Shown here piece after piece: positions 17,541 to 33,039 of a stretch of 64,000 bases of DNA. The notes below the pieces were generated by a model. That model was not told the origin of the DNA. It ran no database searches and was given only the letters and a program-made list of their open reading frames with translations. Numbering within the stretch: the first letter of the stretch is position 1; the number at the start of each line of letters is the position of its first letter. Position numbers and translations under genes: made by a program. Source of the DNA: Dasypus novemcinctus (taxonomy: Eukaryota > Chordata > Mammalia > Cingulata > Dasypodidae); NCBI RefSeq assembly GCF_030445035.2, contig NC_080677.1, forward strand, positions 7,812,001-7,876,000. Reading direction: 5' to 3'.

Positions 17541-20500
17541 ATTTTACTCACTAAAACCGAGTTCAAACCTGCAGAGGGTAGACTGCAGAGTGACTGACTG
17601 ATGCATACCAGCAGCCTGAGAAGCTCCTTAGAGGTCTAGGAGGGATGGCTGTTTTTCTGTGGCTTCTTCTTCTTCTTTTTGTTTAATTAGTTGTTGCTGT
17701 CTTGTTTCTTGTTTGCTGTATTTCCCCATTCTTTCTTTCTCTTTTTGTTTTCTTACGCCAAGTTTTTCTACCTCATTGTTTCTTTTCTTTCCTTCATTTT
17801 TCTATCTTCTGTTTTCTATTGTTTTTTCATTCCACCTCTTCTTGTTTGGCCTTCAGTTTTTCTGTTTTTTTCTCTTTTTCTCTACATTTTTTTTAACTTT
17901 TTTTTCCTTTTCCTTTTCTCTCTTCTCATCAGTCTATACTTTTAATTCATTCTATATATTTTTCTCTATTTTGTTTCTAATCTCTTTGTTTATGTTCCAC
18001 TCTTTTATTCTTATTCCTGTGTACTTCTTATTGTGTTAATTATTTCTTTCCCTAAATCTTATACAGTACCTCCTCTACCTTTTATTATTATTACTATTTT
18101 TTTTTATCTTCTTATCTCTTTCCTTTTCTCTAATCCTAATTTTCTTTGTCAAGGGAACATAGACAACAGTAAAGGAAATAGAGTAGGAGGAATGAAGGGT
18201 CAAAGTGGAACCTGACAACACACACACAAAAACAAAATAAAACCTAGAGTAGAAAGAGAAGCTAATTAACTGAATAAACCCGTCAAGATAAACAAATGCC
18301 TATACACCAATAAAAAATTACAAGCCATAGTAAGAAACAAGAAGACATGGCCCAGTCCAATGAACAAACTGAAAAACAGGAGAAGATGCAGAACATGGAA
18401 CAATTAATCAGAGATGTACAAACAAGTATCATGAATCACTTCACTTAATAAAGTGAAGGAAGAGATTAAGGATATTAAGAAAACAACTGGGAGAACATAC
18501 TGAAGAAACTGTAAACATATATAAAAAGATAACAGATATGATGGTGATAAAAGGCACAATCCAAGAAATCAAAAATACACTGGAAGCACATAACAGCAGA
18601 TTTGAACAGGCAGAGGAAAGAATCAGCAAGTGGAAGCCAGTACTACTGTAATCAGACAGTAGAATAGATAGATAAAAAGACAGAAAAAATCCAGCAGGGA
18701 TTTATGGATTTGAATGACGACACAAAACACACAAACAGATGCATTAGAGGCATCCCAGAGGAGAAGAGAAGGGAAAGGAGACAGAAGGAGTATTTGAAGA
18801 AATAGTGGCTGAAAATCTCCCAACTCCATTGAAGGACATGGACATCCATGTCCAGGAGGCACAACACACCCCAAACAGTATAAGTCATAACAGGCCTGCT
18901 CTAAGACATATACTTGTCAAGTTGTCCAGTGCTCAAGACAAGAATACTGAAAGGAGCAAGAGAAAAAGAGATCCATTACAGACAAGGGAAGCTCGATAAG
19001 ATTAAGTGCTGATCTCTCATCTGAAACCATGGAGGCAAGAAGAAAATGCTATGACATAGTTAAAGTACTAAAAGAAAAAATTTCCAACCAAGAATTCTCT
19101 ATCCAGCAAAACGGGCATTCAAAAATGAAGGAGAGCTCAAATCATTCACACATAAATGGAAATTAAGAGAGTTTGTTGATAAGAAATACTAAAAAGAGTT
19201 CTGAAGGTTGAAAGGAAAAAAGAGGAGAGAGAGTTAGAGGAGAGTGTAAGAACAACTCTCAAGATAAAAAGAGAAATAAAAACAACACATTGAATACATA
19301 AAACTGAAGAAAATATGGCTAATGTAAGTAATTCCTTGAGAGTAATAACATTGAATGCTAATAGATTAAACTCTCCAGTCAAGAGACACAGATTGGCAGA
19401 ATGGATAAGGAAGTATGACCTATCTATATGCTGTCTACAAGAAACCTACCTTAGACCCAGGGATTCAAGGGGCTGAAAGTGAATGGTTGGAAAACAACTT
19501 TACTTGCAAAAAAATAACCAAAAAAGGGTGGGAGTAGCTATATTAATATTAGAAAAAAATAGACTTTAAATGCCAAACTATTTAAGAGACAAAAAAAAAA
19601 AAAACTAGCTACATATTAATAAAAGGGATGATTTTTCAAGAAGAAAGAACAATCAGAAACATTTATGCACCTAACCAGGGTGCCTCAAAACACATGAAGC
19701 AAACACTGAAAAAGCTAAATGGAGAAATAGATGCCTCTATAAATATGATAATACACTACTATCACCATTAGACAGAACATCTTGACAGAGAATCAACAAA
19801 GAAACAAAGACCCTGAATAATACATTAGAGGATCTGAACCTAAGAGACATATACAGAACACTACAGCCAAATACAGAGGTATATACATTCTTCTCAAGTG
19901 CACATGGATCATTCTCCAGGATAGGCCACATGCTAGGCCAAAGAACAACTCTCAGTGAATTCAGAAAGATTGAAATTATACAAAGTAATTTCTCTGACCA
20001 CAATGGAATGAAGCTGGAAATCTGTAAGGGGCAGAGAAGCAGATTAGGCACAAAGATATGGAATTTAACAAATTCTCAGACAAACAGTGGGTCAAGGAGA
20101 AAATCACAAAAAAAATCAGTAACTACCTTGAAATGAATGAAAGAGACAAGACAATGTATCAAAACCTAAGGGATACAGAAAAAGCTATACTGAGAGGGAA
20201 ATTCATAGCCATAAATTCCTGTATGACAAAAGAAGAAGGAACTAACATCAAAGACCTAACTGCATACCAGGAGGAATTAGAAAAAGAACAACAAACTAAT
20301 CCCAAAATAAGTAGAAACAAGGAAATAAAGATTAGAGCACAGCTGAAATAAACTGAAAATAAGAAAGCACTATAAAAAATAAACAAAACCAAAAGCTGAT
20401 TCTTTGAGAAGATTAATACAACTGACAAGCCCTTAACTAGACTAACAAAGAACAAAAAGAGAAGATGCAAATACACAAAATAAGAAATGAGAAAGGGGAT

Positions 20501-23500
20501 ATCACCATTGACTCCACAGAAATAAAGAGTATCATAAGAGGATACTTTGAAAAATTATATGCCAACAAGATGGATAATTTAGAGGAAATGGACAAATTCC
20601 TAGAAACACACAAGCAGCCTACAGTGATAAACGAAGAAACTGATGAACTCAACAGACCGATCACAAGTAACAAGATAGAATTAGTCATCAAAAATCTTCC
20701 AACTAAGAAAAGCTGGGACTAGATGGCTTCACAGGTGAATTCTACCAAACATTCTGGAAAGAACTATCATTGATCCTCCTTAAAATCTTCCAAAAAAATA
20801 GAAGTGGAGGGAACACTGCCCAACTCATTCTATGATGCCAACATCATCTTAATATCAAGCAAAACAAAGACACCACAAGAAAGAAAACTATAGACCAACC
20901 TCTCTAATGAACCTTCAACAAAATACTTGCTAATCATATTCAACAACACATCAAATGAATTACACACACCATGACCAAGTGGGTCTCATGCCTGGTGTGC
21001 AGGGATGGCTCAACATAAGAGAATCAGTCAATGTAATAGACCACACAAACAGAGCAAAAGGAAAAAATCACAATAATCTCTATAGATGCATAAAAAGTAT
21101 TTGACAATACATTACCCTTTCCTGATAAAAAACACTTCAAAAGACAGGAATAGAAGGAAACTTCCTCAACACAATAAAAGTTATATATGAAAAACCCACA
21201 GCTAACATCACACATAATGGGGAAATCCTAAAAGGTTTCTCCAAGACAAAGATGCCCACTTTCACCACCACTATTTAACATTGTGTTAGAAGCACTTAGA
21301 TGATAAAAAGATATAAAAGACATCCAAATTGGAAAGGAAGAGGTAAAAATTTCACTATTTGCAGATGATATAATCTTATACCTTGAAAGCCCTGAGAAAT
21401 CTACAACAAAGCTTCTCAGACTTATGAGTTCAGTAAAGTAGAAGGTTATAAGATTAATGTGCAAAAATTAGCAGCATTTCTGTACACCAATAATGAGCAA
21501 TCTGGGGAGAAAATTTTTTAAAATTCCATTTACAATAGCAACTAAAAGAATCAAATACCTAGGAACAAATTTAAGTAATGATGTAAAGGACTTAAATGCA
21601 GAGAACTACACAACACTGTTAAAGGAACTCAAAGAAGAACTAAGCAAATGGAAGAATATTTCCTGTTCACGGATAGTGTAGCAGTTTGATATTATTGATG
21701 AATTCCAAAAATAAATATTGGATTATGTTTGTAAACTGATCTTTTCCTCCAGGCATATTAGATTATATTGGATTCATAGGTTTCCTTGATTAAGTAATAT
21801 GTAAACCTCTTGTGCCAGTAGGGCATTGAGTCCCCATCTTTTGGTGGGTGGGGACTCACAGATAAAAGGCATGCCAAGGACAGAGTTAAAGCCTTTTAAT
21901 GCTGGAGTTTTGATGTTGAAGTTTGATGCTGAAGTCTTAAGCTGGAGCCCCAGGGAGAGAAACAGAGCCATTTGCCTGATATTCTACAGCTGACTTGTGG
22001 AGAAACCAAAGGCGCTGAGCCCATAGGAACCCAGGAAGCCTGAATCCTCACAGACGTCAACAGCCATCTTGCTCAAACATGTGAAAACAGACTTTGGTGA
22101 GGCAAGTAACTTATGCTATGACCTGGTATCTGTAAGCGCCTACCCCAAATAAATACCCTTTATAAAAACCAACCAATTGCTTGTATTTTGCATCAGCTCC
22201 CCTTTGGCTGACTAATACAGATAGGAGTACTAAACATCATTGAGAAGACTATCCTACCCAAACTGATGTACAGATTTAACACAATCCCAATAAAAATTAC
22301 CACAACATTTTTTATTGAATTGGAAATGCTAACTATGAAATTTATTTGTAAGGGCAAGGGGCCTTGAAGAGCCAAAGACATATTGAAAAAGAAAAATGAA
22401 ATCAGAGGAATCACACTACCTGACTTTAAAACATACTACAAACCTACAGTGGTCAAAACCACATGGTATTGGCATAAGGAAAGACACACTGACCAATGGA
22501 ACTGAATTGAGAGGTCTGATATAGATCCTTGCATGCACAGTCAATTCATATTTGACAAGGCCACCAAGCCCACTCAACTGGGAGAAAATGGCGTCTTCAT
22601 AAATGGTGCTTGAAGAACTGGATATCCATATCCAAAAGAATGAGAGAGGAACATCATCTCACATATTATACAAAAATCAAATCAAGATGGATCAAAGATC
22701 TAAGTATAAGAGCCAAGACCACAAAGACCTTGGAAGATAAGGTAGGGAAGCATCTATAGGCTCTTGTATTAGGAAATGGTTTCATGAACTTTATACCCAA
22801 AGCACAAGCAATGAAAGAAAAAATAGATAAATGGGACCTCCTCAAAATTAAAAACTTTTGTACCTTAAAGGAGTTTGTTGAGAAAGTGAAAGTGAAAAGG
22901 CAGCCTACTCAAAGAGAGAAAATATTTGGTAACCATATATCTGATAGGGGCCTAATATCCAGCATATATAAAGAAATCCTACACCTCAAAAATAAAAAGA
23001 CAACCCATTTAAAAATTGGGCAAATGGTTTGAACAGGCAATTCTGCAAAGAAGAAATGCAAGTGGCTAAAAAGCACATGAAAAAATACTCAACATCACTA
23101 TTTAATAGGGAAATGCAAATCAAAACTACACTGAGATATCATCTTATACTATTTAGACTGGCAGCTATTAAAAAAACAGAGGACTACAAGTGTTGGAGAG
23201 GTTTTGGAGGAACAATAAGAACCTTTATTCACTGCTGGTCATAATGTAGAAAGGTGCAGCCATTGTGGAGGACAGTTTGGCAATTCCTCAGAAAGCTTAC
23301 TATAGCACTGCCATATGATCCAGCTATCCCACTGCTGGGTATATATCCAGAAGAATTGAAAGCAAGGATACAAACAGATATATGTACACCAATATTCATA
23401 GCAGCATTATTCACTATTGCCAAAAGTTGGAAACAATACAAATGTTCATCAATATATGAATGGATAAACAAATTGTGGTATATACATACCATGGAATATT

Positions 23501-24640
23501 ACTCATTTGTAAGAAGAAATGCAGTATTAACACACAGGATAAAATGGATGAATCCTGAACCCAGAGTGAAGCAAGCCAGGCACTGAAAGACAAGTATTAC
23601 ATGACTTCACTGATATGAATTAAGCAAACTGAGCAGACTCACAGAGATAGAGTCTGGAAGATAGTTTTACAGGTGACAGGGAGAAGAAGGATGAGAGCCA
23701 ATGTCCAAATGGGCAAAATCTATGATAAGATGAAAGAGTATAGTTGTGCAGTGGATGGGTATGAAAGTGGTGCAGCGATGCCATTGGGCTGGACAGTGCT
23801 GGTTTGTGAGGGGGTTAGGGTGGGGGTTTGGACTGTCCACGGAACTGGGGAGAGGGATGAGGGAGGGAGCAGGTAAGCTATGGGGATTTGCATGTGTGTG
23901 GTTGAAATTTCAACACTGGGAATTTTCTTTTGGCAAATATGACAGGAAAGGGTTACTAGTTTAGGGTGTTGGATGTGGGGGACATTCAGGACAGGGCACA
24001 CCTGAGGTAGGTTTCTAGGGAGTGTGTGAGAGGTCCTCTTGTTATAGTGAGTTATATCAGGTGGGTGGGGACCTACATAATGAGTGGCAAGGTGGTGGAC
24101 TCCCATCCTGGGGAGGCCCGCTATGTTTTCAAATAGAGGGGTGGGAGTCTCTTGACAGCATGAGCAGTGCCTTATATGGGAGGACAGGCCAGTATGTCAA
24201 GTCCTCAACGTTGTTGCAAGTAACTAAGACTCTTGTTCTTCAGGGAGTGAAGTGTGGTGGTTGCCACGGTCCTGAGGGGAGAGAGTGGGAGGAATAGAGT
24301 AGACATTACATGGGGCATTTGGGGAGCAATGGAAGTGTTCTACATGATCTTGGACAGTGATGGAAACAGGCCATGTTAAATTCATCAAAATTCACAATAG
24401 TGTATGGTCCAAAATATAAACCATAATGTAAATCATTGACCATGGTTGGTAGCAATGTTTCAGTATCTGTACATCAACTGTAACCAATGTACCATTCACA
24501 TGTAAAATGTTATTAATAGAGGAAAGGGAAGAGGGGGAGCATGTTGGGTATATGGGAATCCCTTATATTCTGTACATCATTTTTCTGTAACCTAAAGGTT
24601 CTTTGAAGACAAAATGAAAAAAATAAGACACTGGGGGAAT
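17541..24640 (+). mobile_element. Decayed near-full-length L1 carrying an LTR insertion
   Basis: The parts follow L1 order. A pyrimidine-rich 5'UTR-like stretch lies at about 17640-18140. ORF1 remnants run from an ATG near 18347 to about 19240. ORF2 remnants run from about 19315 to 23585 (endonuclease 'LNANRLNSPVKR', RT box 'FADD' near 21360, C-terminal tail ending near 23586), then a 3'UTR to about 24640. Frames are broken by many stops and indels, so no protein can be made. It lies in the C7orf57 intron in antisense orientation to the gene. The LTR at 21677-22219 split ORF2 after the L1 arrived. Confidence 0.9.
21677..22219 (+). mobile_element. Solo LTR with 5-bp target duplication
   Basis: The 543-bp element has TG...CA ends ('tgtagcagtttgatattatt' to 'tggctgactaataca') and a 'ccccaaataaataccctttataaaa' polyadenylation-type block. 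It is flanked by the direct repeat GATAG at 21672-21676 and 22220-22224. A 5-bp duplication is typical of ERV-L/MaLR-class elements. It splits the ORF2 remnant of the surrounding L1, and the L1 sequence resumes in register. No internal viral genes are present. Confidence 0.92.
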
Positions 24641-25130
24641 TAATGGAAGAAAATATCGTTGTACATGTAAGACAACAGACTTTAAAGTGATGAAAGATAT
24701 AAGGTCAAAAAATTTTTATTTAGTTTTATAGTTTTAAATAATTTTTTATTCCAAAATTTTTTTAAAATTTTTGTATTTTATTTCTTATTTTTAAAACGAT
24801 CATTATTATTTCACTTTCTTATTAATTGCATTTGGTCATTTTGCTGGTTTCAGGTTTGAAGACATTTTGGATGACAGAAGAATTACGACTATGACAGGGG
24901 AGGAGCACTGGTGCAGGGTGTCAGGGATGGGGGTGCCCGGGAGGACGTTCACCTGGGGCATACCTATAAAACATATAAAGGTGTTCAAGTGTTCATGGGG
25001 CATTGACAATGAAGGATGCTGTTAATGTGGAAAATGTATGAGGTATGGGAAGTGGGGCATATGGGAATCCCCTCTATTTTTAATGCAACATTTATGTAAT
25101 CTCAGTATCTTTAAAAAATTTTTAAAAATA
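24641..25130 (+). mobile_element. L1 3'UTR fragment of another copy
   Basis: After an AT-rich spacer, 'gtgttcatggggcattgacaatgaagg' and 'ggtatgggaagtggggcatatgggaatcccc' repeat phrases of the preceding L1's 3'UTR ('gttgggtatatgggaatccc' near 24544). The piece is short, non-coding and 5'-truncated. Confidence 0.6.
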
Positions 25131-25395
25131 GGGAAGTAGATGTGGCTCAATCAATTGAGCTCCCATCTACCATATGGGAGGCCATGGGTTCACATCCCAG
25201 GGCCTCCTTGTGAAGGCAGGCTGGCCCGCACACACAGAGAGCTGATGGCCCGCACCTGCAGAGAGCTGGTGCAGCAAGATGACACAACAAAAAGGAGACA
25301 AGCAGACACAGAAGAATGCATAGCAAATGGACACAGAGAGAAGACAGCACACAAGCAGCAAGGGGGGAAGGAATAAATAAATAAAATTTCTTTAA
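25131..25395 (+). mobile_element. DAS-type SINE
   Basis: The head 'gggaagtagatgtggctcaa' and 'gttcacatcccagggcctcc' (degenerate B-box) are followed by a body with two 'cacagagagctg' copies and an A-rich tail 'aataaataaataaaatt'. It is shorter than the copy at 13124, consistent with another DAS subfamily. Confidence 0.9.
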
Positions 25396-25399
25396 AATT

Positions 25400-28170
25400 A
25401 TAAAATATTTTTCTTAAAAAGGAAATAAAGACCTTCAGTAAAGGTAACCATTTTGGTAATTAATAAATGCCAGTATGACTGCATTGTACTTTTTGTATAT
25501 AATTCCACTTCTTCCTACAGGTGCTAAAATGCAAATGCATAAAAAGAATGATATATCTATGGTTTTGGACATACAATGTACAATGATATAATTTGAAATT
25601 AGAACAAAAAAGATGTGGGATGGAGGGAATTAGGAAGCAAATGCTACTGACATAGCATTGTTATATATTTAGGATGTTAAATTTTAACCCTTTGGTAACG
25701 ACAGGGAAAATATATGTAAAATACATCCAGATAAAAATGAGAAGGAATTCAATACAGTACAATACAAAAACAAACAAACAAACATGAAACAAAGAAAGGA
25801 AACAGGTATTTACAGACAAATTGAGGGACAAAAAGTTATAAAATGTATAATAGCAAAATGGCAGAAGAAAGTCCTGAATTACCAGTAGTCACTGTAAATG
25901 TAAATAGATTAAACTCTCCAGTGAAAAGTCAGAGACTGGCAGCATGGATTTAAAAAAAGCATGACCCAACTACATGCTGTCTGTAGAAAAGGATAGAAAA
26001 AATATACACCACGCATGTAGTCACCAAAAGAGAGCTTAGATAGCTATACTAATACAAGGTAAAATAGATTTTCAGTAAAAAACTGTTACAAGAGACAAAG
26101 ATGGTCACTATATATTGACAATGGGTCAATTCAATAAGAAGATATGACAATTACAAATATATATGCACCAGAAAGCAGAGTCCCAAAATATACGGAGCCA
26201 ATATTGACAGATTTGAAGGATAAAAGAGATGGTTCTACCTTAATAGTAGGAGACTTTAATATACCACTTTCAATAATGGATAGAACATCTAGTCAGAAGA
26301 TCAGTAAGGAAAAAGAAGACTTGAACAATATTATAATCCAACTAGACCTTCCAGGCATATATAGAATATTTCACTCCACAACTATAGAATATATATGCTT
26401 AGTGTCATGGATCATTCTCCAGGATAGACCATATTTTAGGTCACAAAACAGTTTCAATAAATTCAAAAGAACTGAAATCATACAATGTATCTTCTCTGAC
26501 TACAGAGGAATGAAACTAGAAATAACAGATAGAGAAATGGAAAATTCACAAATATGTGGAAATTACTATACTCTTTAACAATCAATGGGTTAAAAAGGAA
26601 ATCACAAGGAATTAGGAATTATCTTGAAGTGAATGAAATTGAAAATAAACATAGTAAAACTTATGGGATGCAGCAAAGGCAGTGCTGAGAGGGAAATTTA
26701 CAGCTCTAAATGTTTACATTATAAAAGAAGAATGATTTCAAATCAGGGACCTCACCTCAAAATTGGAAAAATTAGAAAATGAAGAACAAACTAAACCCAA
26801 AGCAAGAAGGAAGGAAATATAAAGATTAGAGCACAGATACATGAAATAGAGAATTTAAAAAATTGAATGAGAAAACCAAATATTAGTTCTTTGAAAAGAT
26901 CAAGAATATTGACAAACTTTTAGCTAAACTGACAAAGGAAAAAAAGGGAGAGGACACAAGTGACTAAAATCAGAAATGAAAAAGGAGGCATCATTACCAA
27001 CCCCATGGAAACAAAAAGGACTAAAAAGGGATACTATGAAGAACTGTGCATTGACAGATTAGATTACCTTGATGGACAAATACCTGAAAACAGACAAACT
27101 ACCTATACTGACTCAAGAAGAAATAGAAGATCTCAACAAACAATAATTACTAAAGAGACTGAATGAGTAGTCAAAAACTCCCAACAAAGGAAAGCCCAGA
27201 ACCAGACAGCTTCTCAGGGGAACTTTGCCAAACATTCCAAGAAGAATTAACACTAACCCCACTCAAACTCTTCCAAAAATGTGAAGAGGAGAGAACACTC
27301 CTAACACATTCCCTAACTCCTTCTACAAGACCAACATTACCCTCATAAAAAAAGCCAGATAAAAATACCACAAGAAAAGAAAATTAGAGACCAATATCCT
27401 GTAAGAAAATAAGATGAAAATACCCTTAACAAATAACTAGCAACTGGAATCCAACAGCACCATAAAAGAATTATACCATGATCAAGTGGGGTTTATCTCA
27501 GGTATGCAAGGGGGGTTCAACGTAAGAAAATCCATTCATGTAATGCAACACATTAACAAAATGATGGAAAAAATCCCTATGATCATCTCAATTGATACAG
27601 AAAAGGCAGCTGACAAAATCTAGCACCCTTTCTTGATAAAAACCACTTAGAGAACTAGGAATAGTTAGAAACCTCCTCAACATGATAAGTGCATATATGA
27701 AAAACACAGCTAACGCAATACTTAATGATGAAAGATGGAAAGCTTTCCCTTTAAGATCAGGAATAAGACAAGGATGCAACGCCACCAATATTAATCACGT
27801 TGTACTGGAAGTTCAAGTCAGAGCAGTTAGGCACGTAAAAGAAATTGAAGGGATGTAAACTGGAAAAGAAGAAGTAAAATTTTCCCTATTTGTTGGTAAA
27901 GCATGGTGGTAACGGTAGCACAACATTATGAATGTAATTAACAGACCTAATTATATATTTGAATGTGGTTAAAAGGGGAAATTTTAAGTTATAATATGTT
28001 ATTAGACTAAAAATGTTAAAAATAAATCTATGGGATTGCACAACACAAACAGTGAACCCTAAGTAAAATCATGAACTAGAGTTAACAGTACAATTATAAA
28101 GATGTGTTTTTATCAGTTGTAACAAAAGAACCACTCCAATGCAAGTAGTAATAATATTTTTTACATGATT
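25400..28170 (+). mobile_element. Old L1 with internal deletion in ORF2
   Basis: ORF2-like sequence starts near 25858 ('gtcactgtaaatgtaaatagattaaactctccagtg') and is followed through endonuclease and RT phrases to 27890 ('gaagtaaaattttccctatttg'). The next bases jump to 3'UTR-like sequence ('gtaaagcatggtggtaacggtagcacaac'). The break falls at the RT catalytic box, so the rest of ORF2 is absent. Frames are also broken by stops. Confidence 0.8.
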
Positions 28171-30602
<2,432 letters not shown>

Positions 30603-30790
30603 AAAAGCACAGGCTGTGGGGCCCCACTGCACTTGTTATGTACGTGACTCAGAGCAAGTTACTTAAGACTCGGTGCTTCAGTGTCCTCATCTATAAAACA
30701 GGGTTGATGTTACTTCTCAGGGTTGTTTGGAGGCTGAATTTAGTTGATATGCTTATAAAGTGCTTAGAACAGGGCCTGGCACCTTTGCAT
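30603..30790 (+). mobile_element. MIR SINE
   Basis: 'aaagcacaggctgtgg', 'gtgactcagagcaagttacttaag', 'cagtgtcctcatctataaaacaggg', 'aaagtgcttagaacagggcctggca' follow the MIR consensus in order, including the conserved core. This is an ancient tRNA-derived SINE shared across mammals. Confidence 0.85.
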
Positions 30791-31664
30791 TTGGATTCAC
30801 TGTTATTCTGGCAGATGAGATCACTAAGGCAAAGAGAAGTCAGAGAAAGGCGGGAGAGCACAAGGTGGGGCCAGGGCTCTCGCCACAGCACGCTCTGCGC
30901 TCCCCCTCCCAGCCCTCACCTTCTTTCAGGTGTAAACAACTCCAGCAAGCCGGCTCAGCTTCCCACTGGGTCTCTCCCAGCTGAGCTCCAGGACCTGTTT
31001 CTCTAGCCTTTCTCTAGCACCTCGCTAGATGGAGAGGAATAAAAGCAAAAAATGGACAACAGTATTCCAAAGCTTCCTCTCCTCTTCAAATTCAACCCTT
31101 GAAAAACAAGAAGTTCCCCAATTTCGTGAATTGTAGAAGGGGAGGACTTCCACTAAACTCTTGTTTCCTAAATTTACCAGCCAATTAAAACCGGAAATAT
31201 ACTTAACTTGGTTAGGGTCTAAATTGGTAGTAATAGATAAGGAATCAGTGAAATAGATCGGGATGAAACTGAAAACGAAAGCTCCTAAGTCAGCATTCAG
31301 GAAAACGCTATGAGTTACATACGGTTAAACTACTACAAAGACAATGTCAAAGAAATCCTCTTGGTTCAACAACTGAGGCAACAGTAGACAGCATTGGTTT
31401 TCTCGTTAAAAATAAAAACAAAACGAATATTTTCCCCAAATTCTCCCTTAATGCCTTACTTTAACACGGGCACGGAGACAGGTTCACAAGTTTCTTTAAG
31501 AATAAAACTTTTTAGTTTTATCCTCTTCCTTTAGCCCCAACACACACACAGGATGCTGGATTCATGGCCAACCCAACAAAATCAGAGTGAATGACACGGC
31601 TTCTTTCGGAGCTCCAAGATGCCTCGGTGTGTTTGTCCTCCCGAAGGTTCAGAAAGGTACTCAC
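30791..31664. other. C7orf57 intron 1 next to the first coding exon
   Basis: No repeat or exon identified. The donor of coding exon 1 ('tgtg|gtgagt') is at 31664/31663 on the minus strand. Confidence 0.5.
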
Positions 31665-31719
31665 CACAGGGAGCATAACGGCCGGTTGCGCCAGGCAGCT
31701 CCTTGCTCGTGTTTCTCAT
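31665..31719 (-). CDS. C7orf57: C7orf57 first coding exon (start codon)
   Basis: ATG at 31719-31717 (minus) opens MRNTSKELPGATGRYAPC, close to the N-terminus of human C7orf57 as I recall it, and ends with one G of the next codon before a strong donor 'gtgagt'. Together the four exons give 504 nt, 168 codons, without a stop. C7orf57 is an uncharacterised soluble protein with no enzymatic domain I know of; the visible part is hydrophilic with repeated W/Y-rich 'DWY' and 'MPD' motifs. The gene is divergent from SUN3, whose start codon is 4.65 kb away, as in human. It starts from a CpG island with a ciliary-type X-box. The function is unknown; a role in motile-ciliated or spermatogenic cells is an inference from the promoter. 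Confidence 0.95.
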
Positions 31720-32380
31720 CGCTGAGACCTCGGAGCGCTGTTCTGAAGAGAAGGAACACTGAGGAGGCTGTTCGCCTATTAAGGCCCCACTCTCAGCTGA
31801 GTAACCGAGAGCTCCGCAGGCAGGGCCGCGGGCCTGGGACCCTCCCAGGTGGGCAGGGATCCCCGACCCAGCCGCCCCCGCTCACCGGCTCGCCGACAGC
31901 GTCCCTGAGAGCGTCGGGCGGCGGCGCGGGGAGGCTGGAGTTTGCGTGTACATGGAGAGCTGGAGACAAACTCCACACAGGCAGCACGCGGGCGGCGGGA
32001 CCACAACAACACGCGTCGCCGGGGCAACGGCCAGCCTGCACCTCCCGCGGGCGCGGGCGGGAGCGCCGGGAGCCAATGGAAGCAGCCTGCGGCGCGGCAA
32101 CCAGCCAATCACAGCAGGGGCGGGGCGCGGGCACCGCCTATCAACCGCCCCAGGCGAGACTGGGCGAGGAGATGGGCGGGGGCGGGACCGCGCCAGTTCG
32201 GGGCGGGGCTACGCTTGCCAGGAACGGGCCACGCTGCTCCCAGGAAGGCCAGGGGTGGGGATTGGGGTAGTGGGCGGGGACTAGAGGCGGGTCCGGGGCG
32301 TGTCTAGAGGCGGGCCCGGGGGGCGGGAACTGGGCCCGGGGGCGGGGCCCGTGCTCCAGGAACTGTCGTGCTCCGCCTCC
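31720..32380 (-). promoter_or_regulatory. CpG-island promoter of C7orf57
   Basis: A GC- and CpG-dense island at about 31850-32370 lies directly upstream of the C7orf57 start codon. It has many GC boxes (for example 'ggggcggggcg' near 32119, 'gggcgggggcggg' near 32172, 'ggggcgggg' near 32200 and several between 32270 and 32350). Two CCAAT boxes, at 32082 and 32105, read ATTGG on the minus strand. An X-box lies at 32015-32028. No TATA box is apparent, so multiple start sites are expected. The 5'UTR end cannot be fixed from sequence alone. Confidence 0.85.
32015..32028. promoter_or_regulatory. RFX X-box
   Basis: 'gtcgccggggcaac' matches the RFX-family X-box consensus GTNRCC-N2-RGYAAC at every defined position. 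It lies about 300 bp upstream of the C7orf57 start codon, within the CpG island. X-boxes bind RFX2/RFX3 and are typical of genes for cilia and spermatids. The match is seen; binding is inferred. Confidence 0.75.
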
Positions 32381-33039
32381 CTTCCAATTGGAAATCCCAG
32401 TTAACTGCGAAGCGTCCGGGAAAATTAGCGGCTTCTACCACATTTTACCACTTCGTAACAAACGCCTTTTTTTAAAAGAAAGAATAACAGTATATGAAAA
32501 TATGATTTTACCAAATAGATTTAGGGATGATTATTCACCAAGCCAAAGAATGCTTAACTTTAAACGGTGGTTTGCTCGTAAATCTCCCATTTATATAATG
32601 CATTTTTTTAAAAACGCAAAAGACTAATAAGCCCTTGGGAAAACCCCAGTAAATAGACATTTCTATCCATTGTGCATCAATAATGAAATTATCCTGTAAA
32701 GGTCCTTCCTTATACCTTATTGTTTCAGGAATACTTCTGTTTTATGTCAGAAGTCACCTTTAAAAAGCCCTTAAATATATCTCTACAGAATAGTTTCTGC
32801 ATTAAAACACTTGACTTTAAATGTGACTTTTTGGCTTGTCTGTGTTCAGGGTCCACAAAAAGTACAATGAATCCTCTTCAAAAGAAAGCAGTCTGCATGG
32901 AATATCAAAAGCTATGGTACAGTTCAGCCAGAGGCTCTTTTGTTATCCAGAAAGTTTCATGCCACCCTGGAGAAATAATGGAGGTAATTACTCAGGATAA
33001 ACTATCAAAGGAAGAAGTCAAAGAAACCCTGTTGTTCCG
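32381..33039. other. Intergenic DNA between C7orf57 and SUN3
   Basis: AT-rich and outside the island. A 110-codon plus-strand frame (32720-33052) runs into the adjacent LTR and matches nothing I recognise. No repeats identified. Confidence 0.45.

Noticed and set aside
17659-18039. 126-codon Phe/Leu/Ser-rich frame resembling a membrane protein
   Set aside because: It is a translation of the T/C-rich L1 5'UTR; all three frames give similar hydrophobic strings.
31720-32380. Plus-strand frames up to 227 codons across the CpG island
   Set aside because: High GC content removes stop codons. The frames overlap the C7orf57 promoter and show no conserved motif.
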